Shown here: one piece after another, positions 44,671-52,913 of the stretch
Position numbering within the stretch: position 1 is the first letter of the stretch
Layout of the letters: every line of letters starts with the position of its first letter
Assembly (NCBI GenBank): GCA_963846715.1
Contig: CAWJXA010000001.1
Coordinates: forward strand, 1 to 64,000
DNA length: 64,000 nucleotides
Reading direction: 5' to 3'
Source: Bog-257 sp963846715
GTDB taxonomy: Bacteria > Acidobacteriota > Terriglobia > Terriglobales > Acidobacteriaceae
Program-made: the position numbers and the translations under genes
Notes under the pieces: model-generated
What the model was told of the DNA's origin: nothing
The model's input: only the letters and a program-made list of their open reading frames with translations
Database searches by the model: none

Positions 44671-45465
44671 CTACGCTGCCGCTGGCGGATACGGCCCGCG
44701 ATATCCGATCTGGTGGGAGATACGGCGCGCCGCGTCCTTCACCATGTCCGCCAGCCGGGGGACGGAATCGCGCGGCACGGCGTTGATGGTTCCGGTGGAG
44801 GCGACGCTGGCCTCAACCATGCCCTGGCTGTTGAAGATGGGCGCGCCTACGCAGCGCGCGCCCAGACTGTTCTCCTCGTCATCCACCGCATATCCCAGCT
44901 GGCGAACGCGCTCGAATTCCTTCGTCAGCTTGGGTACGCTGACAATGGTATGCGGTGTCAGCTTCTTCAGTCCTCGCTGACGGATGATCGCGTCCCGCTC
45001 CCCGGAATCCAAGTAGGCAAGCAGGGCCTTCCCTACCGCAGTGGAGTGCACTTCCATGCGCCGCCCAATCCAGGTATCCATCTTGATAAAGCTGGGCGCC
45101 TCCACCTTCTCCACATACACCGCCTCGCCATGGTCGAGGATGGCCAGGTGGGTGGTGATGTGGATCTGATCGACGAGGTGCTTCATGATCGGAAGCGCTG
45201 CCTCGCGCACATCGACGCCGCTCAGGGCAGCGCGCGACAGGCTTAAGACCTTCATGCCAAGCCGATACTTGCCATCGTCATGATCACGCCGGAGGTAGCC
45301 GTGCTGCTCCAGCGTGCGCAGAATGTAGCTGGCAGAACTCTTGGGAATTTTCAATTTGCGGCTGAAATCGGCGTTCGACATGCCGCTTTCACGCTGACCG
45401 GCGGCTTCCAGGATAAGCAGCGTGCGCTCCACCGCAGTTGAGGGACTCTCAATTTGACGCGCCAT
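44671..45465 (-). CDS. IclR-family transcriptional regulator
   Basis: The 264-residue protein has an N-terminal winged helix (SAVERTLLILEAAGQ-like region through SNADFSRKLKIPKSSASYILRTLEQHGYL) and an IclR effector domain (about 85-250) with GRRMEVHSTAVGKALLAY and GARCVGAPIFNSQG. IclR regulators bind small organic acids such as glyoxylate or pyruvate. It is divergent from aceA, and palindromes lie between the two starts, so it likely controls the glyoxylate shunt gene and itself. Confidence 0.9.
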   Translation of the reverse strand: MARQIESPSTAVERTLLILEAAGQRESGMSNADFSRKLKIPKSSASYILRTLEQHGYLRRDHDDGKYRLGMKVLSLSRAALSGVDVREAALPIMKHLVDQIHITTHLAILDHGEAVYVEKVEAPSFIKMDTWIGRRMEVHSTAVGKALLAYLDSGERDAIIRQRGLKKLTPHTIVSVPKLTKEFERVRQLGYAVDDEENSLGARCVGAPIFNSQGMVEASVASTGTINAVPRDSVPRLADMVKDAARRISHQIGYRGPYPPAAA

Positions 45466-45502
45466 AGCGACAGTCTAGCAGTCTGGTCGATGTGCAACAT
45501 AA

Positions 45503-45520
45503 TGAATTAATGTTCATAAT
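45503..45520. promoter_or_regulatory. Operator half-site, IclR gene proximal
   Basis: TGAATTAATGTTCATAAT carries the same GAATT-A-TGTTCA core as the two full palindromes downstream, but its second arm is not conserved. It lies 38 bases before the IclR start, suiting autoregulation. Confidence 0.45.
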
Positions 45521-45672
45521 CCCGGCTATTGGGAATTCGGTCCTTATCACTGACAAACCACGGCCCTGAGACTTAGGGTGGTTTTGGCGAAAAGAACGGG
45601 CCCTCATGCGCTCGAGGCAACCTGTTTCCCACTATGGAACTCGAACCCTCCGGGTGCAGAATCGTGAATTTA

Positions 45673-45690
45673 TGTTCAGAATACTGAACA
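45673..45690. promoter_or_regulatory. Palindromic operator, probable IclR site
   Basis: TGTTCAG-AATA-CTGAACA is a perfect 7-4-7 inverted repeat between the divergent IclR and isocitrate lyase genes. Confidence 0.65.
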
Positions 45691-45746
45691 GTAACCTTGC
45701 CATAGCGCCGGAGGGCTCGCTATGTTTGTACACCATGCGGAATTAG

Positions 45747-45764
45747 TGTTCAGCCCATTGAACG
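45747..45764. promoter_or_regulatory. Second palindromic operator near aceA
   Basis: TGTTCAG-CCCA-TTGAACG repeats the 7-4-7 layout with the same left arm, preceded by GAATTAG. It lies 86 bases before the aceA start. Confidence 0.55.
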
Positions 45765-45849
45765 CCAGAGGCCGCGTACGGAGGTCTGCAATCAACTGTG
45801 GTCGTTAGACCCTACTCTTAAATTTAGAACCCGAGAGGAGATCACGAAG

Positions 45850-47262
45850 ATGGCGACGCATCAAACTGCCGCTCAACTTGCAAAATCCTGGAAGACCGAT
45901 CCACGCTGGAAAGGCGTCGCCCGGCCCTATTCCCCCGAAGACGTCGTGCGTTTGCGCGGTACGCTTCCCATTGAATACACCCTAGCCCGCGTGGGGGCCG
46001 AACGCCTATGGGACCTGCTGAACAGCGAGAAGTACGTGAACGCGCTGGGCGCCATGAGCGGCAATCAGGCCGTGCAGATGGTTTCGGCCGGACTGAAGGC
46101 CATTTACGTGAGCGGCTGGCAGGTCGCCGCCGACGCCAACAATGCCGGACAGATGTATCCCGACCAGAGCCTGTACCCTGCCGACTCGGTGCCCAACCTC
46201 TGCCGCCGTCTGAACAACGCGCTGACCCGCGCCGATCAGATTCATCACTCCGAAGGCAAGAACGGCATCAACTGGTTTGCGCCGCTTATCGCTGACGCTG
46301 AAGCCGGGTTCGGCGGAACGCTGAACGCCTTTGAATTGATGAAGTCGATGATCGAGGCCGGTGCGGCCTGCGTGCACTTCGAAGATCAGTTATCGTCCGC
46401 CAAGAAGTGCGGACACCTCGGTGGCAAAGTACTGGTCCCCACCACGGAGGCGGTGCAGAAACTGATCGCCGCCCGTCTGGCGGCCGATGTGTTGGGCGTT
46501 CCGACACTCGTACTGGCCCGCACCGATGCCAACAGCGCTCACCTGCTGACCAGCGACATCGATCCCTACGACGGCATCTTCCTGACCGGCGAACGTACTC
46601 CGGAAGGCTTCTTCTGCATTCATGGTGGTCTCGACTCGGCCATCGCGCGCGGACTGGCCTATGCGCCGTATTCCGACCTGATCTGGTGCGAAACCTCGGA
46701 GCCGAACCTGAAGGAAGCCGAGCGCTTTGCCAACGAGATCCATGCGAAGTTTCCCGGCAAGATGCTGGCCTATAACTGCTCGCCTTCGTTCAACTGGAAG
46801 AAGAAGCTGGACGACGCCACCATCGCGCGCTTCCAGCCGGCGCTGGCCGAGATGGGCTACAAGTTCCAGTTCATCACTCTGGCCGGCTTCCACGTGCTGA
46901 ACCTTGCCATGTTCGAGCTGGCGCGCGCCTACAAAGACACCGGCATGACCGCCTACTCGCGCGTGCAGGAGAAGGAATTCGCCCGCGAATACAGCCACGG
47001 CTATTCCGCGGTGAAGCACCAGCGCTTCGTCGGCACCGGGTACTTCGACGAGGTCACGCAGGTGATTGCCAGCGGCAAGTCGTCGCTGTCGGCCCTGAAG
47101 CACTCGACCGAAGAGGAGCAGTTCGCCGAGGTCAAGGTGCCGTCACAACTGATCGAGGTAGGGCAGGATCCGTCCTGCCGCCCGATCCTGGGCGAATGTC
47201 CGCTGACCTGCGAGCATGAACACGAGCACGTACGGGGCGGCAACGTCTCAGCCAACGACTAG
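45850..47262 (+). CDS. aceA: Isocitrate lyase
   Basis: This glyoxylate shunt enzyme splits isocitrate into glyoxylate and succinate in the cytoplasm. The 470-residue protein has the catalytic signature KKCGHLGGKV (Cys about 194), SGWQVAADAN, the metal-binding region PLIADAEAGFGG, and the lid-side motif NCSPSFNWKK. The C-terminus extends past the usual end with a Cys/His-rich tail (CPLTCEHEHEHVRGG). The start is ATG 45850 with GAGAGGAG upstream. No malate synthase gene is adjacent. Regulation by the divergent IclR protein is likely. Confidence 0.96.
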   Translation: MATHQTAAQLAKSWKTDPRWKGVARPYSPEDVVRLRGTLPIEYTLARVGAERLWDLLNSEKYVNALGAMSGNQAVQMVSAGLKAIYVSGWQVAADANNAGQMYPDQSLYPADSVPNLCRRLNNALTRADQIHHSEGKNGINWFAPLIADAEAGFGGTLNAFELMKSMIEAGAACVHFEDQLSSAKKCGHLGGKVLVPTTEAVQKLIAARLAADVLGVPTLVLARTDANSAHLLTSDIDPYDGIFLTGERTPEGFFCIHGGLDSAIARGLAYAPYSDLIWCETSEPNLKEAERFANEIHAKFPGKMLAYNCSPSFNWKKKLDDATIARFQPALAEMGYKFQFITLAGFHVLNLAMFELARAYKDTGMTAYSRVQEKEFAREYSHGYSAVKHQRFVGTGYFDEVTQVIASGKSSLSALKHSTEEEQFAEVKVPSQLIEVGQDPSCRPILGECPLTCEHEHEHVRGGNVSAND

Positions 47263-47301
47263 AAGTTTTCTCTCGGCAGGGAGAGCGCAGGACGCGCATA
47301 A

Positions 47302-47329
47302 AGGCACGGGATTAACCGATCCCGTGCCT
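47302..47329. terminator. Terminator-like hairpin between convergent genes
   Basis: AGGCACGGGAT-TAACCG-ATCCCGTGCCT is a perfect 11-bp stem 40 bases after aceA, facing the convergent STAS gene. It lacks a strong U-run on either strand. Confidence 0.6.
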
Positions 47330-47405
47330 GAATTCTTGGGTGCGGGTAGTGCAGCCCTAAGAGTGGGGCTCGAAACAAGTTCCGTGCCGTCCTTCACCGC
47401 GCAAA

Positions 47406-47729
47406 CTACTCCCCGAACATTTGGTTCAGCTTGGTAATTTGCAGTAGTTCTTTCACATGAGGAGAGAAGTTGATGAAATCCAGCCGGCAATAGGCGGCGG
47501 AACCGGCGGATACCTTCAGCCCCACTAGCGTTCCGAGCCCGGAGCTGTCCACATGCTCGACGTCGGTCAGGTCGAGTACGATGCGCCGGCACTTGGGAAT
47601 CATCGGCTTCACCAGTTGCTTCAACTCGCCGGAGCTTTCGTTGTTTATCTTGCCATGGCACTTCACCAGGGTGGTGTCGCCGGAGAGTTCAATCTCATAA
47701 CTGAAGGGACTGCCAGATGGGCTCGCCAT
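47406..47729 (-). CDS. STAS-domain protein (anti-sigma factor antagonist type)
   Basis: The 107-residue single-domain protein has the SpoIIAA-like pattern TTLVKCHGKINNESSGEL, VLDLTDVEHVDSSGLGTLV (phospho-acceptor Ser in DSSGLG) and a final amphipathic helix (PHVKELLQITKLNQMF). Such proteins are switched by Ser/Thr kinases of the RsbW type; no partner is in the window. The start is ATG 47729. Confidence 0.88.
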   Translation of the reverse strand: MASPSGSPFSYEIELSGDTTLVKCHGKINNESSGELKQLVKPMIPKCRRIVLDLTDVEHVDSSGLGTLVGLKVSAGSAAYCRLDFINFSPHVKELLQITKLNQMFGE

Positions 47730-47933
47730 ATGCTCCTCGCCTTAGACCGAACTCTTCACATTGTACTGCCAGCTTGCGAATGAGCAAGGAGAAAGCTGCG
47801 CGTGCGGCATATCGCACTTGCACCGCGGACAACGAAGGGCACACCCCGGCAGACTCTTACCCCGTTTCACTACCCAAATTGCCATTTCTATGTCAGCATC
47901 TTTGACGGCCTGATTTGCCCGCCAGGAGGACCT

Positions 47934-49712
47934 TTGACTCGTACCCTGATCTTTATCTTCTTAGCAACCGCTTTCGCCATGCCGTCTTTCGCACAAGTCC
48001 AACCTGCCGATCGCAGTTGGATTGCCACCAGCAACCGCTACGCCAACATGCTGATCGAAGTCGTCTTCAAGTACCATCCCGAGGCAGGCACGCAGCAGGG
48101 ATTGAGCCAGTTCGACAGCAAGGTTTCGCAGCCCACGCTGGCCAACGAAGACGCGGAGCGCAAGGACACTGAGGCAGTACTGGCGAAGTTGCAAGCTGCG
48201 TCGGCGGAGAAGCAGCAACAGGATGTGGCCGAGGACCTGCAGATCATGGTCCGGCGGGTCAAGCTGAACTTCAAGCGGCAGGACTTTCAACGCGCCAACG
48301 AAGTGCCGTTCTATAACGCCAGCCAGCAGGTCTTTGGCGGCTTGCAGGTTTTGCTGGACGAGCAGACGCCTGCCGATCGCCGTCCTGCTGCCGTGGTCCG
48401 CATCCGCGAATACGCCGGCCTCGAGCCCAATTACACCGCGCTCACCGAAATCCTGAAGCAGCGCATCACCGAGCAGATGGCCAAGCCGGGCGTGATCTAT
48501 CCGGCGCGGGTCGAGATTGAAACGGAGATGGCGCGCAATTCCAATTATGTGGAGGGCATTGCCGCACTGATGCAGAAGTACAAGCTGACGGGCTGGGAAG
48601 AACCCTTCGCCAAACTGAAGACGCAACTCATCGATTACGACGCGTGGATTCGTGCAACCGTGCTGCCCAAGGCGCGAAACGATTTTCGACTGCCGCCCGA
48701 GCACTATGCGCTCGACATGGAAAACTACGGCATCGACATTCCGCCGGAGCAGCTGGCTGCCATGGCGCATCAGGCTTTCACTGAAATCCAGGGTGAGATG
48801 AAGTTAATTGCGCTGAAGATTGCCCGGCAGCGTCACCTGCCGTCGGACAATTATCGCGATGTCATCCGCGAGCTGAAGAAGCAGCAACTGGTGGGCGACG
48901 CGATTCTTCCCTTCTACCAGGAGCGGCTGAAGCAGATCGAGAAGATCATTGTCGATCAGAACATCGTCACGCTGCCCGACCGGCCGGCGCGGATTCGCAT
49001 CGCGACCGCGGCTGAGACCGCACAGCAGCCAGCGCCGCACATGGTGCCTCCGCCGTTCATTCACAACACCGGACAGAAGGGTGAGTTCGTTCTACCTCTG
49101 AACATTCCCGCCGGTCCGGGGCAGGTTTCCACCGAGCAGTACGACGATTTCACCTACGATGCGGCGGCGTGGACGCTCACTGCACACGAGGCCCGGCCAG
49201 GACATGAGTTGCAGTTCGATTCCATGCTGGAACACGGAGTCTCGCTGGCGCGGGTGCGCTACGCCTTCAACAGTACCAATGTCGAAGGCTGGGGACTTTA
49301 CTCGGAATACCTCATCAAGCCGTACATGCCGCTGGAAGGCCAGTTGGTATCACTGGATCTGCGGCTGCAGCGGGCAGCACGCGCATTTCTCGATCCTGAG
49401 TTGCAGGCCGGCAAGATCAAGCCAGAGGATGCCTTCCGCGTGCTGCAGGACGATGTAGTCCTGTCACATGCCTTCGCCGAGGAGGAGGTCGAGCGCTTCA
49501 CCTATCGTGCGCCCGGCCAGGCCAACAGCTATTTCTATGGATTCACCAAACTGATCGCTCTGCGTGAGGATACCGAGAAGGCACTGGGGCCGAAGTTCGA
49601 CCAGAAGAAGTTTCATGACTTCATCCTGGCGCAGGGGCTGTTGCCGCCTGACATGATGCGCGCCGCGGTGATGGAGAATTTCATTCCCGCGCAAAAGAGC
49701 GCAAAACAATAA
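47934..49712 (+). CDS. DUF885 family secreted peptidase-like protein
   Basis: I chose TTG 47934 because AGGAGGA is directly upstream and the product starts with a signal peptide (TRTLIFIFLATAFAMPSFAQ), giving 592 residues, normal for the family. The frame is open further upstream to 47802. The mature protein is helical and carries the putative zinc site TAHEARPGHELQ (HE-x4-H) at about residue 415-425, with a later conserved Glu region (EGWGLYSEY). Family members are thought to be carboxypeptidase-like metallopeptidases. It stands alone. Confidence 0.85.
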   Translation: MTRTLIFIFLATAFAMPSFAQVQPADRSWIATSNRYANMLIEVVFKYHPEAGTQQGLSQFDSKVSQPTLANEDAERKDTEAVLAKLQAASAEKQQQDVAEDLQIMVRRVKLNFKRQDFQRANEVPFYNASQQVFGGLQVLLDEQTPADRRPAAVVRIREYAGLEPNYTALTEILKQRITEQMAKPGVIYPARVEIETEMARNSNYVEGIAALMQKYKLTGWEEPFAKLKTQLIDYDAWIRATVLPKARNDFRLPPEHYALDMENYGIDIPPEQLAAMAHQAFTEIQGEMKLIALKIARQRHLPSDNYRDVIRELKKQQLVGDAILPFYQERLKQIEKIIVDQNIVTLPDRPARIRIATAAETAQQPAPHMVPPPFIHNTGQKGEFVLPLNIPAGPGQVSTEQYDDFTYDAAAWTLTAHEARPGHELQFDSMLEHGVSLARVRYAFNSTNVEGWGLYSEYLIKPYMPLEGQLVSLDLRLQRAARAFLDPELQAGKIKPEDAFRVLQDDVVLSHAFAEEEVERFTYRAPGQANSYFYGFTKLIALREDTEKALGPKFDQKKFHDFILAQGLLPPDMMRAAVMENFIPAQKSAKQ

Positions 49713-49797
49713 CAATCGAATGTGGGGATTTCTGGGATGGACCTGCGACGATGGAACCGGCTTTAGCCGGCGGGACGTGATTCGCAGTGATCCCAGC

Positions 49798-49860
49798 TGT
49801 CAGCTATCAGCCATCAGCTAAGGCTTGCTGTCAACTATCCACTATCCACGAATCACTATC
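49798..49860. repeat. Heptad repeats
   Basis: GCTATCA GCCATCA GCTAAGG units, followed by repeated CTATCCA. A GGCTTTAGCC palindrome lies just before, at about 49752-49763. Confidence 0.6.
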
Positions 49861-50243
49861 CACTGCTTTTCAGGTCCTTCACCAGCCGCTGAAAGGCCGT
49901 CTGCTAGGAGTCGTGGTCCTTCCAGTTGCTGAAGTCGGGGATAAAGTACTCGCGTATCTCGCGGGCTGAGTCCCTGCCGATGTCGGCATCGAACAATTTC
50001 CATCGCTTGATCGCCTCAAAACGGGACCAGTGTGATGGGAAACAATAACTGCTTGCCTTCCCGCTTCTCCCGCACGCGCGCGTTGGCAATTTCGGTTTTG
50101 ACCCACGGGCTGCTCATGCTGTGCTCGGAGAGGATCAGCAGCAGCTTGTCATGCATGCGGATGGCCTCGTCAATTTGCTCATGCAGCTTGCGGCCTGCCT
50201 TAATATCGTGGAGAGCGAACCGTGGTTCGGCTCTGCGAAACAA
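49856..50243 (-). pseudogene. Decayed TIR-domain gene
   Basis: Two overlapping frames together give a TIR C-terminal half: HDIKAGRKLHEQIDEAIR, KLLLILSEHSMSSPWVKTEI and LLFPITLVPF. Then, one base out of frame, comes EAIKRWKLFDADIGRDSARE and YFIPDFSNWKDHDS. Restoring the frame needs one T fewer in the TTTT at 50018-50021 (A on the plus strand). A TAG at 49904-49906 interrupts what would read on as QTAFQRLVKDLKSSG to 49856. The N-terminal strands of the TIR fold are missing upstream, where the next gene lies. TIR domains of this kind act in NAD+ cleavage or immune signalling. Confidence 0.75.
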
Positions 50244-50275
50244 TCAAACGCGGTAACCCTTATCATTGGACCATT

Positions 50276-51328
50276 ATGGAAACTCGATCTGGCCGTCAGC
50301 GGGAAGCCTCTGAAATCGTCCGTTACAAGAAGGCCGCGGCTGTTGGCCGTCTTTTGCTCGGGGAACTAGATGATCCGATGGAACCAATCTCGATCGACCA
50401 GTACATTGGAAAACCTCGTCGGGAGCTCGTCTCTCAGAGGGATGCAGCCCGATCTTTTCTGCGCGGCGAGGTCGCCAAGTTCTGTCGGAACAACTTCGAG
50501 GACGTAGCACCAAACGACCTTGCTAAGTTGTACGATCTGCTTTTTGCGCATGGTAGCACCTGGTTCATTCCGCTTACGGATTTCGAGAGGGATATCGGAA
50601 GATTCAAGGTCGGCGTCCTCAAGGGTGCGCCGCTTCATTCCACTGTTCACCTATCGCCCTGGGGGTTGCAAACGGAGTATCCAGAGTTGCACCTCCTTAA
50701 GGATCTAGCAGGCTCTCTCAACGAAGCGATAGACATTGAAGAAAAGCATCTGACTCCATATCGGACGAAAGCCTGGCGCGAACGTAAACAACAAGAGACC
50801 CGGTCTGAAATCGCCGACTTAATCAGGCGCCGCAACGCAAGCCAGAGGACATGCATCCTGTCTTGCTTCAACTTGACTGAAGCGTATATCAATGGAATCG
50901 CGTGGGATTATGTTCATACTCACGACGTCTCAAATCTTCCGCAGAAGAATCGCGACGTCCTTACCGAGGCGGACAGGCCGGTAAATATCGTAACTAGACT
51001 GATCAGAGTTCCGGCACTCGTCACAGAGCGCAACACAGGACCGCTTCACCAGACACGTGATCCCTTGAAATCATTCATCGACGTCATAAAACCTTATCGA
51101 GACGCTATTGTGCATGCGTCACCTTTCGCCGCGCCCGAACAATTCGGAGGGTATGACAAACTGAGTAAGATCTACGACCTGGATCTTGCAACGGTACGGA
51201 CCGCAGTTGATGTAACCCTAGCTCTAATAAAGGAAATCCACCAGTTCGTCAACGGTGGCGGCGAGATGCCATTGTGGTTCTTCAAACGCAATGAGGACGG
51301 GCAGTTTATTCTGGGTGTGGATGACTAG
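50276..51328 (+). CDS. Protein of unknown function with HEPN-like C-terminal half
   Basis: ATG 50276 (METRSGRQREASEIV) is preferred; GTG 50222 in frame would overlap the TIR remnant. The 350-residue protein is soluble. Residues about 190-330 look like a HEPN bundle: a helix with CFNLTEAYINGIAWDYVH, a spacer, and KPYRDAIVHASPF, which holds the R-x4-H motif of HEPN ribonucleases, followed by a long helix. The N-terminal half (about 40-170) is not recognised. HEPN proteins are common in toxin-antitoxin and defence loci. This assignment rests on motif reading alone. Confidence 0.5.
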   Translation: METRSGRQREASEIVRYKKAAAVGRLLLGELDDPMEPISIDQYIGKPRRELVSQRDAARSFLRGEVAKFCRNNFEDVAPNDLAKLYDLLFAHGSTWFIPLTDFERDIGRFKVGVLKGAPLHSTVHLSPWGLQTEYPELHLLKDLAGSLNEAIDIEEKHLTPYRTKAWRERKQQETRSEIADLIRRRNASQRTCILSCFNLTEAYINGIAWDYVHTHDVSNLPQKNRDVLTEADRPVNIVTRLIRVPALVTERNTGPLHQTRDPLKSFIDVIKPYRDAIVHASPFAAPEQFGGYDKLSKIYDLDLATVRTAVDVTLALIKEIHQFVNGGGEMPLWFFKRNEDGQFILGVDD

Positions 51329-51347
51329 CGCCTGGACTGGGCAACTC

Positions 51348-51690
51348 AGGATTTTGAGATGTTCAGGGTTCGCCATTGCCGCGTGACCTCGCTTGCTTCC
51401 GGGATGCTACGGATGATCTTACCGGAGTCCCCAACGAGCGCGGGTGAAGCTGCGCTGAGCAAAGCCGAAGGGCGCTCGCTGGGGTGGTTCGAAGGCCACA
51501 CTCTATGCGACAGTCCCCGCCCAGTCAACGCCGGAGCTATTAATCTTGAGTCGAACGTCCCGCTTACACCGTGGGCCACCGAAAAGCTCGAATCGTCAAC
51601 GCCCCAGTCCCGCACTTGCGGGACGAAAGAGCTTAGCCCAGCCTTTCAATGCTGGGTAGGCATTTTTGTGACGACGAGTCCCTTAGGGAC
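51348..51690. repeat. Left flank repeat of the RAYT element with REP hairpins
   Basis: Starts AGGATTTTGAGATGTTCAGG and is repeated, diverged, from 52350. It contains hairpins GTCCCGC-ACTT-GCGGGAC (51607-51624), CCCAGC-N8-GCTGGG (51637-51656) and GTCCC-TTA-GGGAC (51678-51690). No gene is supported between 51329 and 51760, although the RAYT frame stays open through much of it. Confidence 0.75.
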
Positions 51691-51760
51691 GGCAGAGACG
51701 AACATCGCAATGTGCCGGCGATCACCGCAACGGCAGATTGCACACGACTATCTTCGGCTT

Positions 51761-52195
51761 ATGGCTCACACGCACACCTGCAACCTGGTACATTGCGTCT
51801 TTAGCACCAAAGACCGGGCCAACCTCATTGCTGATCCTGAGAGACTATGGGAATACGTCGGAGGAATAGCACGCCAGAAACACATTCTCTTGCTGGCCGC
51901 TGGCGGGACGGCCAATCACCTTCATCTCCTCATCTCGCTGCCGCCGACCATCACACTGGCCGAGGCGGTGCAGGAACTCAAAGGAAATACCTCACGATGG
52001 CTGAATGAATCGTCGCGTTTTGCGTGGCAGGAGGGATACAGTGCTTTCAGCGTGGGCCAGTCGCAACGCAAGACAGTGGTGGACTACATCGACCGTCAGG
52101 CAGAGCATCACGCGAAATGGAGTTTCGAGCAGGAGTTCCTGACGATGCTGAAGAAGTCGGGGATCGCCTATGATCCGAGGTTTGTGCTGGGGTAG
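51761..52195 (+). CDS. REP-associated tyrosine transposase (RAYT, Y1/HUH family)
   Basis: RAYTs are single-domain Y1 nucleases that cut single-stranded REP hairpins. The 144-residue protein has the family opening NLVHCVFSTKDR, the metal-binding HUH motif in ANHLHLLISLP, and the catalytic Tyr in VVDYIDRQAEHHAKWSFEQEF. I chose ATG 51761 (MAHTHTCNLVHC), the canonical N-terminus; the frame is open upstream to 51359 through the REP region. No ribosome binding site is obvious. REP hairpins in opposite orientation flank it. Confidence 0.88.
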   Translation: MAHTHTCNLVHCVFSTKDRANLIADPERLWEYVGGIARQKHILLLAAGGTANHLHLLISLPPTITLAEAVQELKGNTSRWLNESSRFAWQEGYSAFSVGQSQRKTVVDYIDRQAEHHAKWSFEQEFLTMLKKSGIAYDPRFVLG

Positions 52196-52208
52196 GTTCT
52201 CTCTGTCG

Positions 52209-52291
52209 TCCCTACGGGACTCGGGTTCATTACACAGCCTACCCAGCGCTGAAGCGCTGGGCTAAGCTCTTGCGTCCCGCTGCGCGGGACT
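52209..52291. repeat. Inverted REP copy downstream of the RAYT gene
   Basis: Hairpins GTCCC-TAC-GGGAC (52209-52221), CCCAGCGC-TGAA-GCGCTGGG (52243-52262) and GTCCCGC-TGC-GCGGGAC (52275-52291) repeat the left-flank order in reverse complement, including the linker GGGCTAAGCTCTT between the last two. Confidence 0.85.
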
Positions 52292-52349
52292 GGAGTGTCG
52301 TGGTTCAAACTCTGATGCTGTCGAGAAGATTGAGGATGAGTTCGGCTTG

Positions 52350-52795
52350 AGGATTTTGAGATGTTCAGGGGATCGCCATTGCCGCCTGACGTCGGCTGCT
52401 TCCGGGAATATGTTGGAAGGCCACTGTATGAGACAGCTCCAGTCTCGTAAACGAAGTGTCGCTACATCGGGCCGCCCAGTGCAGCCTCATCTGTGCGGAT
52501 AACGTTGGAATCGCCAACGCGCCAGTCCAGCCATGTGGGACGAAAGAGCTTAGCCCAGTGCTTCAGCACTGGGTAGCTCGTCAGAAGAAATCTGAGTGCC
52601 GTAGGCACGGCAGAACGTTAGCGCCGCATGTAAGCTCTGGCGTCCCTAAGGGACTCGGATCAATTTACGACGATTTCCCAGCGCTTACGCGCTGGGCTAC
52701 GATTGTGCCGCCCTTCGGGCTGCATCAAGCCCCATCACGGGAAAGAGCCAGCCCGTCAGGGCGGAACAAGATTAGCCCAGGACGTGAGTCCTGGG
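52350..52795. repeat. Right direct repeat and three further REP hairpins
   Basis: The segment from 52350 repeats the DNA left of the RAYT gene (offset about 1.0 kb, shrinking to about 0.92 kb by internal deletion). It carries CCCAGTGC-TTCA-GCACTGGG (52554-52573). Two more REP stems follow: CCCAGCGC-TTAC-GCGCTGGG (52677-52696) and CCCAGGAC-GTGA-GTCCTGGG (52776-52795). Stems vary in pairs, so pairing is conserved. No gene is seen from 52196 to 52913. Confidence 0.8.
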
Positions 52796-52913
52796 TGCGT
52801 TGAAAATAAAATCTCGAGCCGGCTTCAGCCGGCGGCACATGATTGATCTATTTCCATCGTGTCCGCAAGTGGCGGACAAGGATGAAGCACGGACACTATT
52901 ATGATTGGATACG

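Noticed and set aside
51359..51760. N-terminal extension of the RAYT protein
   Set aside because: The frame is open, but it runs through REP hairpins and the direct repeat and gives low-complexity sequence. RAYT proteins normally start at the MAHTHTCNLVHC position.
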